Assembly (NCBI GenBank): GCA_964564695.1
Contig: CAZMCC010000109.1
Location: 1-11,729 of the forward strand
Source of the DNA: CAZMCC01 sp964564695
GTDB lineage: Bacteria; Planctomycetota; Phycisphaerae; Phycisphaerales; UBA1924
Length of the DNA stretch: 11,729 nt
Direction: 5' to 3'
Shown here: positions 1-5,364 of the stretch, one piece after another
How positions within the stretch are numbered: the first letter of the stretch is position 1
Layout: every line of letters starts with the position of its first letter
Program-made: the position numbers and the translations under genes
The notes under the pieces: model-generated
The model's database searches: none
Told to the model about the DNA's origin: nothing
What the model saw: only the letters and a program-made list of their open reading frames with translations

Positions 1-19
1 GCCTCCTCTCCGAGCCCCG

Positions 20-247
20 TCATGCTTGACAACCAAGACAGTCGCTCTCCCTCGCCCAAAGCTGCGAGGGAGAGGGGGGAGTCGCCGTGAGGCGCAGCAG
101 CGTGCACGCGATCAGGCGGCGTTCGCGGGGGTGGGTCTTGGGGTCGGTGAGCAGGGACACGAGCGTGTCGAACGCGAGGCGGATGGCGCGGGCGAGTTCG
201 TCGGGGGGGATGAGAGAAGCCAGCGCGGGGAGTGTGGCGGTGAGCAT
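20..247 (-). CDS. small hypothetical protein, 75 aa
   Basis: Not recognised as a known family. Residues 1 to about 55 read as two or three amphipathic helices with a DP-x3-PRERRL-x2-C-x-LLRL stretch, and codons there are strongly G/C-ending, as in the real genes nearby. From about residue 58 the codon bias collapses, because the frame runs into the palindromic repeat at 45-74 and stops just beyond it. The last 17 or so residues (rich in S, W and C) are therefore repeat-encoded and probably not part of the original fold. No Shine-Dalgarno sequence precedes the ATG. An attenuator-like set of inverted repeats lies 54-118 nt upstream. It follows the SDR gene on the same strand after 260 nt. Coding status is likely from codon use only; no function is proposed. 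Confidence 0.5.
   Translation of the reverse strand: MLTATLPALASLIPPDELARAIRLAFDTLVSLLTDPKTHPRERRLIACTLLRLTATPPSPSQLWARESDCLGCQA
45..74. repeat. CARAGC-loop hairpin, copy A
   Basis: An 11-bp perfect inverted repeat (CTCTCCCTCGC / GCGAGGGAGAG) encloses the 8-nt loop CCAAAGCT. The outer arm and the loop match the hairpins at 449-486 and 6764-6797, while the inner base pairs differ in a compensated way. It lies inside the 3' end of the small gene at 20-247. Confidence 0.8.
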
Positions 248-300
248 GGGCGGAGGATCGCCCGCGGCCGTGTGGGTGCAACAAGTTTGGTCGCTAACTC

Positions 301-365
301 CGCTTTTTGGCGCGCAAAAGCGTACTTGCGCGCGAGATTGCGCAGTCTCGGGGGCGCAAGTACGC
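301..365 (-). promoter_or_regulatory. overlapping inverted repeats; candidate terminator/attenuator
   Basis: On the minus strand, arms at 354-365 and 320-331 (GCGTACTTGCGC / GCGCAAGTACGC) form a 12-bp stem. An inner CGAGA/TCTCG stem sits inside it, and TTTT (319-316) follows directly, so it resembles an intrinsic terminator. Two other pairings use the same bases: GCGCGCAA (310-317) with TTGCGCGC (326-333), and CGCTTTT (301-307) with AAAAGCG (316-322). These cannot form together with the long stem. It lies downstream of the SDR stop (508) and upstream of the small gene starting at 247. It may simply end the SDR transcript, or it may be a switchable leader of the small gene. The T-run is short and no antiterminator ligand or leader peptide was identified. 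Confidence 0.45.
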
Positions 366-448
366 GTTGAGGTGGTGGTGAAGAGGAGAAGAAGTCGGAA
401 GAGGTAGGAGGAAGGAGGAGGCGGTAGAAGACGGAGCCCTCTCCCCTG

Positions 449-486
449 CCCTCTCCCTTGTCGCCAGAGCTCGACAAGGGAGAGGG
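449..486. repeat. CARAGC-loop hairpin, copy B
   Basis: A 15-bp perfect inverted repeat (CCCTCTCCCTTGTCG and its complement) encloses the 8-nt loop CCAGAGCT. It begins 21 nt downstream of the SDR stop. A purine-rich flank at about 395-448, with GTAGAAG and GGAGCCCTC motifs, is also present beside copy C (about 6712-6763), so the repeat unit is larger than the hairpin. There is no T-run, so terminator activity is uncertain. Confidence 0.85.
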
Positions 487-507
487 AGGCGGTCCCCCCG
501 CGAGGGC

Positions 508-1278
508 TTAGAGGCGTGTGCCGCCGCTGGCGTCGATGAGCTGGCCGGTGAGCCAGGCGGCCTCGGGGGTGGCGAGGTAGGCGACGACGTTGGCGACGTC
601 CTCGGGCTTGCCGAGGCGCTGGAGCGCCTGGATGCCCAGGGCCATCGCGTCGCGGTTCTCGCCGATCGCGGCGGACATGTCGGTGTCGATGATGCCGGGG
701 TTCACGGCGTTGACGGTGATGTTGCGGACGCCGAGCTCGTTGGCGAGCTGGAGGGTGAAGGTGTCGAGGGCGCCCTTGGTGGAGGCGTAGGCGGCAAGGC
801 CCGGGAAGGTGCGGTGGGAGACGACGCTGGAGATGTTGATGATGCGTCCGGCGTCGGGGATGCGCGGGAGAGCTTTCTGCGTAACGAAAAACGGTGACTT
901 GACGTTGACGTTGAAGACATGATCGAAATCGGCTTCCGTGGTTTCGGCGAACGGCCCCATGGGGGCGACGCCGGCGTTGTTGACGAGGATGTCGATCTTC
1001 GCGGTGGCGCCGACTTCCTTGTCGAACGCGGCGAAGAGGTCGCGCACTCCGGCGAGCGAACGGAGGTCGCCGGCGATGGGGAAGGCACTGCCGCCTGCGC
1101 CCTTGATGTCGGCGACGACCTTGAGGGCCTGGTCTTTGCTGGCGCTGTAGTGGACGCCGACGCGGGCGCCGCTGAGGGCGAGGCGCCGGGCGATAGCCGC
1201 GCCGATGCCGCGGCTGGCGCCGGTGACGAGGGCGAGCTTGCCGGTGAGGGGTGTGGCGGTGGGGGTGGTGGTCGTCAT
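508..1278 (-). CDS. SDR family NAD(P)-dependent oxidoreductase
   Basis: A classical short-chain dehydrogenase/reductase of 256 aa, the usual length, in the FabG-like group; cytoplasmic. The Rossmann motif TGASRGIG lies at 19-26; the Arg inside it is typical of NADPH-preferring members. NNAG is at 100-103, and the catalytic tetrad is Asn125, Ser151, Tyr164 and Lys168 (YASTK). A PGIIDT segment follows the active site, and the C-terminus has LTGQLIDASGGTRL, the usual SDR ending. The start is fixed by a good Shine-Dalgarno sequence, AAGGAG, 8 nt before the ATG. The N-terminal threonine run is just a short leader before the first strand. It lies 108 nt downstream of a TetR-family gene on the same strand, with operator-like repeats between, and is probably its target. 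The substrate cannot be named; fatty-acid synthesis is not implied, as no fab genes are near. Confidence 0.93.
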   Translation of the reverse strand: MTTTTPTATPLTGKLALVTGASRGIGAAIARRLALSGARVGVHYSASKDQALKVVADIKGAGGSAFPIAGDLRSLAGVRDLFAAFDKEVGATAKIDILVNNAGVAPMGPFAETTEADFDHVFNVNVKSPFFVTQKALPRIPDAGRIINISSVVSHRTFPGLAAYASTKGALDTFTLQLANELGVRNITVNAVNPGIIDTDMSAAIGENRDAMALGIQALQRLGKPEDVANVVAYLATPEAAWLTGQLIDASGGTRL

Positions 1279-1286
1279 GGGGCGTT

Positions 1287-1292
1287 CTCCTT
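1287..1292 (-). promoter_or_regulatory. ribosome binding site of the SDR gene
   Basis: AAGGAG on the minus strand, 8 nt before the SDR ATG, decides that start. Confidence 0.8.
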
Positions 1293-1310
1293 CAAGGTTG
1301 AGTTTGTTTT

Positions 1311-1367
1311 GAAACGATCGGTTCCAAATAGGTCGGTGCGAAACGGTCGGGCACGAGCCCGATCGGT
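1311..1367 (-). promoter_or_regulatory. candidate TetR operator cluster before the SDR gene
   Basis: The 108-nt gap between tetR and SDR holds a near-palindrome GAAACGATCGGTTC (1311-1324, 6 of 7 pairs matched). Its core AACGATCGGT is repeated exactly at 2020-2029 in the tetR promoter. Further (A/G)TCGG(T/G) units start at 1317, 1332, 1346 and 1362, spaced 15, 14 and 16 bp. The cluster starts 32 nt before the SDR ATG. No confident -10/-35 pair was found here; TTGGAA (1322-1327, minus) is the best -35-like word. Confidence 0.5.
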
Positions 1368-1386
1368 GGGGAAGGCGGTGAGGGGT

Positions 1387-1998
1387 TCAGGGTCTGAGCA
1401 TCGCGACGGCGGCGTCGGTGATGGCGCTGGTCTGCGGGCGGGCCCCCGCCGCGGATTTGTTCTCGCCGGGGTTCTGGCGGGCGAAGACGGCGATGCCGGA
1501 GAGGAGGCGGACGATCATGGCCGCGAGGTCGGGCGCGGCGAGATCGCGGCGGACCTGGCCGGCGCGCTGGCCGAGGGTGAGGGTGTTGGCGAGGAGCTCG
1601 GTGATGCGGGCCCAGTGGGCGTCGAGCATGGCGCGGACGTCGGCGTCGTGGGGGGCGAGCTCGGCCATGGCGTTGACGGCGAAACACCCGCCGCCGGCGG
1701 CTTTCGTGGCGTCGCAGGGGGTGGTGGCGGAGGCGAGGAAGGCACGCACGGCGTCGAGGGCGTCGGCGTGGCCGCCGAGGGAGCGCTGGACTTTGTCCTG
1801 GCCGGCGGCGAGGTAGCGGCGGAGGCCTTCGAGGTAGAGCGAACGCTTGTCGGTGAAGGCTTTGTAGAGGCTGCCCTTTTCAATGCCCATCGCGGCGGTG
1901 AGGTCGCACATCGACGTGCCTTCGTAGCCGCCCTTGAGGAAGGCCTGGGTGGCCTTGGCGACGGCGTCGTCGATGTCGAACTCCCGGGGGCGGGGCAT
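1387..1998 (-). CDS. TetR/AcrR family transcriptional regulator
   Basis: A one-component repressor of 203 aa, typical for the family. The N-terminal helix-turn-helix spans about residues 8-55 (F-LKGGYEGTSM-x-DLTAAMGIEKGSLYKAFTDKRSLY pattern, with the usual G-S-L-Y-x-x-F-x-x-K-x-x-L recognition region). The C-terminal part is an all-helical ligand domain. Cysteines are at 31, 95 and 105; the GGCFAVNA-x-AEL stretch around Cys105 falls where NemR of E. coli has GCLTVK around its redox-sensing Cys106. The ATG at 1998 has no Shine-Dalgarno sequence but a clear promoter just upstream, implying a leaderless message. A palindrome overlaps that promoter and its core recurs before the SDR gene downstream, so autoregulation and control of the SDR are likely. 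The inducer is unknown; an electrophile is a guess from the cysteine. Confidence 0.9.
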   Translation of the reverse strand: MPRPREFDIDDAVAKATQAFLKGGYEGTSMCDLTAAMGIEKGSLYKAFTDKRSLYLEGLRRYLAAGQDKVQRSLGGHADALDAVRAFLASATTPCDATKAAGGGCFAVNAMAELAPHDADVRAMLDAHWARITELLANTLTLGQRAGQVRRDLAAPDLAAMIVRLLSGIAVFARQNPGENKSAAGARPQTSAITDAAVAMLRP

Positions 1999-2003
1999 GG
2001 GGG

Positions 2004-2032
2004 ACCGTAGGCATTGTGGAACGATCGGTCAA
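2004..2032 (-). promoter_or_regulatory. tetR promoter (-35 TTGACC, 17 nt, -10 TACGGT)
   Basis: On the minus strand TTGACC (2032-2027) is followed after exactly 17 nt by TACGGT (2009-2004). Only 5 nt separate the -10 from the ATG at 1998, so transcription would begin at or next to the start codon. The -35 matches the consensus at 5 of 6 positions; the -10 at 3 of 6. Confidence 0.6.
2019..2030. promoter_or_regulatory. candidate TetR operator overlapping the tetR -35
   Basis: GAACGATCGGTC is a 12-bp palindrome with one mismatched pair. It covers part of the -35 and the spacer of the tetR promoter, a position that would block RNA polymerase. Its 10-bp core equals that of the site at 1311-1324. 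Confidence 0.5.
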
Positions 2033-2038
2033 GAAAGG

Positions 2039-2066
2039 GGCAAAGGGCAAATAGCAAAGGGCAAAT
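2039..2066. repeat. heptanucleotide tandem repeat, GGCAAAK units
   Basis: Four 7-nt units in a row: GGCAAAG, GGCAAAT, AGCAAAG, GGCAAAT. They lie between the tetR promoter and the dehydrogenase terminator. One of several 7-nt arrays in the window, each with a different unit. Confidence 0.7.
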
Positions 2067-2084
2067 CAGGAGGGGGGGAAAGAG

Positions 2085-2115
2085 AAAGGCCTCCCGCGGG
2101 GAGCGGGAGGCCTTT
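2085..2115 (-). terminator. intrinsic terminator of the dehydrogenase gene
   Basis: A 13-bp perfect inverted repeat AAAGGCCTCCCGC / GCGGGAGGCCTTT with a 5-nt loop. Read on the minus strand it ends in TTTCTCTTT, and it lies 56 nt past the dehydrogenase stop. A second small hairpin without a T-run (CCGCCTGC TTCC GCAGGCGG, 2134-2153) lies between the two. Confidence 0.75.
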
Positions 2116-2171
2116 GGAATCGTGGGGGGTGCACCGCCTGCTTCCGCAGGCGGCTCTGATCAAGTCGGGGC

Positions 2172-3530
2172 TTACGGGAAGATGCCGCGGATGGCGTAGA
2201 CCTTGGCGATGTTCTCGAGGGCGGCGATGTAGGCGGCGGTGCGGAGGTCGCACTTGTACTTCTGGCGGGCCTGGCGGGTGCGCTTGGCGGCCGAGACCAT
2301 GGCGACGTTGAGCTTGCGGTCGACTTCCTCGACTTCCCAGCTGGAGAAGGTCTTGTTCTGGACCCACTCGAAGTAGGAGACGGTGACGCCGCCGGCGTTG
2401 GCGAGGATGGCGGGGATGACTTCGACGCCGCGGGAGAGCAGGAGGCGCTCGCCGGCGGGCGTGGTCGGGGCGTTGGCGCCTTCGACGACGACCTTGGCGT
2501 TGATGAGCTTGGCCTCGGGCTCCTTGATCATCTGCTCGAGGGCGGCGGGGATGAAGACGTCCACCTTCGCGGAGTAGAACTCTTCCTTGGTGCAGGCGTC
2601 GGCCTTGGGGTAGCCGGCGACGCCGCCCTTGGGGTTGGCGGCGACGTAGTGGGCGAGGTCGTGGGCGTCGATGCCATGATCGTTCTTGATGAAGCCGGTG
2701 TGGTCGGACGCGGTGATCATCTTGGCGCCCATGTCCTGGAACAGGCGGGCTGCCCACGAGCCGACGTTGCCGTAGCCGAGGGTGGCGAAGGTCGCGCCCT
2801 TGGCCTGGAGGCCGAGCTCGGGGAGCATCTCGGCGAGGACGTCGACGAGGCCCTGACCGGTGGCCTTTTCGCGGCCCTGGGAGCCGCCGTACTCGACGGG
2901 CTTGCCGGTGATGACGGCGTGGGGGTTCTGCATACCGCCGACCTGCGCGAGGAACGAGTAGGTGTCGGCCATCCAGGCCATGTGCTGGGCGGTGGAGCCG
3001 ACGTCGGGGGCGGGGATGTCGTGATCGGGCCCGATCATGTGGGCGATGGCGGTGGTGAAGCGGCGGACGATGCGTTCCATCTCGTCGTTGGAGTGGGCGC
3101 GAGGGTTGACGCGGATGCCGCCCTTGCCGCCGCCGTAGGGCAGGCGGGCGAGGGAGCACTTCATGGTCATGAGGAAGGCGAGGGACTTGACGTCGTCGAG
3201 GTGGACCTCGTGGTGGAAGCGGAGGCCGCCCTTGAAGGGGCCCAGGGCGTTGTTGTGCTGAACGCGGTAGCCCTTGATGAGCTGCCACTCCCCGCTGTCC
3301 ATCTTCACGGGGAAGTGGACCATGATCTCGTTCTTGGGCTGGGCCAAGATGAGCTGGACGTGCTTGGGGAGGTTCATGAGCTCCGCGGCGTGGAGCATCG
3401 TGGCGACCGTCTGGTAGTAGAGGTTGTCCGGGTCCGCGGGCAGGCCGGCCTCGTTGACGATCGGGCTCTTGAAGATCTGCCCGGCGGTGGAGGAGGCGTT
3501 GGCGTGCGACGCGGCGGTGACGGTGCTCAT
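2172..3530 (-). CDS. Glu/Leu/Phe/Val dehydrogenase (glutamate dehydrogenase type)
   Basis: Cytoplasmic NAD(P)-dependent amino-acid dehydrogenase of 452 aa, probably glutamate dehydrogenase: interconverts glutamate with 2-oxoglutarate and ammonium. The N-terminal dimerisation/substrate domain has GPFKGGLRFH (Lys100), the catalytic-lysine motif PYGGGKGGIRVNP (Lys136) and PAPDVG with the catalytic Asp176. The Rossmann domain has GYGNVG at 252-257, then VVEGANAPTTPAG and the ANAGGVTVSYFEWVQN helix that closes the site. This motif set matches the hexameric bacterial GDH class. The ATG at 3530 was chosen because residues upstream are proline-rich junk without family similarity; no Shine-Dalgarno sequence is visible. 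Transcribed alone, with an intrinsic terminator behind it, and divergent from the receiver-like gene. Leucine or valine as substrate cannot be fully excluded from motifs alone. Confidence 0.95.
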   Translation of the reverse strand: MSTVTAASHANASSTAGQIFKSPIVNEAGLPADPDNLYYQTVATMLHAAELMNLPKHVQLILAQPKNEIMVHFPVKMDSGEWQLIKGYRVQHNNALGPFKGGLRFHHEVHLDDVKSLAFLMTMKCSLARLPYGGGKGGIRVNPRAHSNDEMERIVRRFTTAIAHMIGPDHDIPAPDVGSTAQHMAWMADTYSFLAQVGGMQNPHAVITGKPVEYGGSQGREKATGQGLVDVLAEMLPELGLQAKGATFATLGYGNVGSWAARLFQDMGAKMITASDHTGFIKNDHGIDAHDLAHYVAANPKGGVAGYPKADACTKEEFYSAKVDVFIPAALEQMIKEPEAKLINAKVVVEGANAPTTPAGERLLLSRGVEVIPAILANAGGVTVSYFEWVQNKTFSSWEVEEVDRKLNVAMVSAAKRTRQARQKYKCDLRTAAYIAALENIAKVYAIRGIFP

Positions 3531-3645
3531 GACGGTGTCCGGGGTGTCGGTTGTCGGGAACGGATGCGCGGCGGGCCGTCCGCCGGCGTCCCGAAGGGGG
3601 GCGGCGGGGAGGCCCTGTGAGGGCGTCGCCGTGCGCTGACCATTC

Positions 3646-3719
3646 GGGAGCGAAGCGTAGGGACACCCCGGGGCGGCGGCAAACCGCGGTTTGGCGGGCG
3701 GTTTTGGCGGGGTTTGCCG
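3646..3719. repeat. divergent intergenic region with palindromes
   Basis: The 203-nt gap between the divergent genes holds CAAACCGCGGTTTG (3680-3693, perfect 14-bp palindrome). It also has a longer inverted repeat, CGGCAAACC (3677-3685) with GGTTTGCCG (3711-3719), ending 14 nt before the next start. A GGAGCGAAGC ... GACACCCCGG stretch (3647-3671) resembles the complement of 9259-9301. The palindromes may be operators for either gene; no regulator can be named. Confidence 0.45.
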
Positions 3720-3733
3720 GGCTACAACTGGGC

Positions 3734-4111
3734 ATGACGCTGCTGTACCACGGTGCGGACCTGATCTGGATGACGAAACTGCGGTCGGGGGCCGAGGCGC
3801 TGGGGATCCCGGTGCGGGCGGTTCGGAACGTGGAGATGCTCGAGGCGCGGTTGGCGGATACCCCCGTGAAAGGGCTGATAGTCGACTTGGATGCGCCGGA
3901 GGTGGCGATACCACTTATTGAGCGGGCGGCGAAGCACAACGCCGAGAAGGGGGCAGAGGGCGGGGCGGGCGTGCGGATCGCGGCGTTCGGGCCGCACGTG
4001 GAGGTGGAGCGGTTCGCGCAAGCGAAAGCCGCCGGCGCGCACGAGGTGATGCCTCGGGGGGCGCTGGCGGCTCGAATGGAAGACGTGATGAAGCGTCTGG
4101 TCGGGGGCTGA
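3734..4111 (+). CDS. degenerate response-regulator receiver-like protein, 125 aa
   Basis: A single-domain cytoplasmic protein with an alternating alpha/beta pattern like a CheY receiver. Strand 1 (TLLYHGADL) lacks the acidic pair needed for Mg binding. Strand 3 reads GLIVDLDAP, so Asp51 sits exactly where the phosphoacceptor precedes L-x-M-P in receivers. Strand 4 (VRIAAFGPHV) lacks the Thr/Ser switch residue, and strand 5 (HEVMPRGAL) has Arg where Lys is expected. It is thus receiver-like in fold, but phosphorylation is doubtful. A longer open frame starts at 3551, but its extra residues have intergenic composition. ATG 3734 has no Shine-Dalgarno sequence; TACAAC ends 5 nt before it. It is divergent from the dehydrogenase and its stop lies 18 nt from the convergent lipoprotein gene. 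The partner and role are unknown. Confidence 0.72.
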   Translation: MTLLYHGADLIWMTKLRSGAEALGIPVRAVRNVEMLEARLADTPVKGLIVDLDAPEVAIPLIERAAKHNAEKGAEGGAGVRIAAFGPHVEVERFAQAKAAGAHEVMPRGALAARMEDVMKRLVGG

Positions 4112-4116
4112 AGGCC

Positions 4117-4143
4117 CGCGCGACAGCGATTACTCGTCGCGCG
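4117..4143. terminator. possible bidirectional terminator between convergent genes
   Basis: Inverted repeat CGCGCGAC (4117-4124) with GTCGCGCG (4136-4143) and an 11-nt loop. It sits across the 18-nt gap between the two convergent stops and includes the lipoprotein stop codon. No T-run on either side, so intrinsic termination is uncertain. Confidence 0.35.
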
Positions 4144-4636
4144 AGGCGGAGACGCTGGCGGTCGTGGTCTGCCAACGGCCACCGGCGCGCTGCTCCAGGA
4201 TGCGGACGTTGTTGAAGGTGGACTTGAAGAGGCTGGCGGTCTCGGGCGAGGCGAGCAGGCGATTGGCGTTGGCGTTCAGGTCGTTGTTGAGCGACGTGAA
4301 CTGCTCGCCGAAGGCCGCGGTGAGGGTCCGCTTGACGTCGGGGCTGAGGTTGTTGAGCTGGTCGGCGAGCTTGTTGATGGGCTCGACGCTCTCGGCGATG
4401 CTGGGGAGGGCCTTGAGGGCGGAGGTGCTGCCGTTGACGGCGTCGAGCTGGTTGTTGAAGCTGTCGAGCTTGGCGATGTAGTCCTTGGCGTTGGTGAGGA
4501 CGGGCTGGGGGAGGTCGGCCATGGCCTTGGTGGAGGCGGAATTGGCGTACGTGCTGTTGTGGTTGCAAGCGGGGAGGACGAGGGCGCAGACCGAGGCGGC
4601 GCAGACGGCGATGGCGAGACGGGAGCGGAGGGACAT
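4130..4636 (-). CDS. small helical lipoprotein, 168 aa
   Basis: Family not recognised. The N-terminus is a lipoprotein signal: positive start (MSLRSR), hydrophobic core, and lipobox LPAC with the acylated cysteine at 24. There is no Asp at +2 of the mature protein. The mature part is polar, Asn/Ser/Ala/Leu-rich and predicted mostly helical (LNNLSPDVKRTLTAAFGEQF and similar stretches), with regularly spaced leucines that could form a coiled coil. No enzymatic motif is seen. The start is set by AGGAG, 5 nt before the ATG, and by the signal peptide. Monocistronic, convergent with the receiver-like gene; the heptanucleotide array at 4654-4681 lies just upstream of its start. Probably an envelope structural or binding protein, by location only. 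Confidence 0.8.
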   Translation of the reverse strand: MSLRSRLAIAVCAASVCALVLPACNHNSTYANSASTKAMADLPQPVLTNAKDYIAKLDSFNNQLDAVNGSTSALKALPSIAESVEPINKLADQLNNLSPDVKRTLTAAFGEQFTSLNNDLNANANRLLASPETASLFKSTFNNVRILEQRAGGRWQTTTASVSASRDE

Positions 4637-4641
4637 GGGAT

Positions 4642-4646
4642 CTCCT
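4642..4646 (-). promoter_or_regulatory. ribosome binding site of the lipoprotein gene
   Basis: AGGAG on the minus strand, 5 nt before the ATG at 4636. Confidence 0.7.
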
Positions 4647-4653
4647 ATTTGAA

Positions 4654-4681
4654 GGGCTCAGGGACCAGGGATCAGGGACCG
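4654..4681. repeat. heptanucleotide tandem repeat, GGGAYCA units; G-quadruplex motif
   Basis: Four units in a row: GGGCTCA, GGGACCA, GGGATCA, GGGACCG. This is exactly four GGG runs with 4-nt loops, the standard quadruplex pattern. It lies 18-45 nt upstream of the lipoprotein start. The rest of 4682-4892 holds no gene or clear structure. Confidence 0.75.
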
Positions 4682-4879
4682 GAGTTGGCCGGCGTGAGGG
4701 CCGGAACTTCGTCGGGCTGTATCGACTGGTTGGGGGTGAATCCTCAGTTGGGGGGGTCGCCGGTGGGGCGTGGGCGCGCGTTACCGGTCCCAGTGAGGGG
4801 GTTGTTGCGCGGTGGGGATTGTGGGAGACTGGACCGCGGCCCGGAGTGGAGCCGCGGGTGGGCGGTTCGCTGTGGCCAC

Positions 4880-4884
4880 AAGGA
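4880..4884 (+). promoter_or_regulatory. ribosome binding site deciding start 4893
   Basis: AAGGA, 8 nt before the ATG; favours this start over the upstream in-frame ATG. Confidence 0.65.
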
Positions 4885-4892
4885 ACTCGACC

Positions 4893-5354
4893 ATGGTGCG
4901 GAACGTGCTGGGCGTGATCGTCGGGTACATCGTGCTGGCGCTGTTCATCATGTGTTTCTTCACGGGGCTGTACATGGCGCTGGGGGCGGACAAGACGTTC
5001 CAGCCCGGCACGTACGAGCCGACGATGATGTGGAACGCACTTGCGTTTGTGCTGGGGCTGGCGGCGACGATCCTCGGCGGCGTGGTGTGCGCGCTGATCG
5101 CACGGCGCAAGGGCGCGGTGATCGGGCTGATGGTGGTGATCCTTGTGCTGGGGTTCGCGGAGGTGGTGTTCCAGGTGGCGATGCCGAAGGACCCGCCCGG
5201 GCCGCGTGAGGGGACGGTGACGAACTTCGACGCGGCGATGAAGGCGATCAAGCCGCTGTGGGTGACGATTGCGAACCCGCTGCTGGGCGCGCTGGGGGCG
5301 TGGATCGGCGGGAAGATGGTGCTGAAGGGGAAGGGGCCCAGTGCGGCGGCTTGA
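4893..5354 (+). CDS. hypothetical four-helix membrane protein, 153 aa
   Basis: An inner-membrane protein with four probable transmembrane helices at about 4-29, 47-70, 75-95 and 122-145. A polar loop (GADKTFQPGTYEP, 31-43) follows helix 1 and a Pro-rich loop (about 98-108) precedes the last helix. The opening M-x-RNVLGVIVGY and the FQPGTYE loop look like a conserved uncharacterised bacterial family, but no function is known to me. ATG 4893 was chosen over the in-frame ATG at 4812: AAGGA lies 8 nt upstream, and the first helix begins right there, whereas upstream residues are Gly/Ala/Arg-rich and unlike coding sequence. It stands alone, converging on the next minus-strand gene with a 10-nt gap. 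Confidence 0.8.
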   Translation: MVRNVLGVIVGYIVLALFIMCFFTGLYMALGADKTFQPGTYEPTMMWNALAFVLGLAATILGGVVCALIARRKGAVIGLMVVILVLGFAEVVFQVAMPKDPPGPREGTVTNFDAAMKAIKPLWVTIANPLLGALGAWIGGKMVLKGKGPSAAA

Positions 5355-5364
5355 GCGGCGGCGG

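Noticed and set aside
289..372. Integron attC site
   Set aside because: The palindrome is long enough, and GTTGAGG at its right edge looks like the GTTRRRY core. The matching left-side RYYYAAC next to the stem is absent, and there is no integrase or cassette context.
449..486. Classical rho-independent terminator of the SDR gene
   Set aside because: A stable stem close to the stop, but no T-run follows on the minus strand; the shared loop and flank fit a dispersed repeat better.
919..2010. Long open frame on the plus strand opposite SDR and tetR
   Set aside because: Gly/Glu/Asp/Val-rich antisense reading of two clear genes; it has no family motifs and arises from high GC.
3551..3733. Upstream start for the receiver-like protein
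   Set aside because: The extra 61 residues are Arg/Gly/Ala-rich with no fold pattern, and they cover the intergenic palindromes and probable dehydrogenase promoter.
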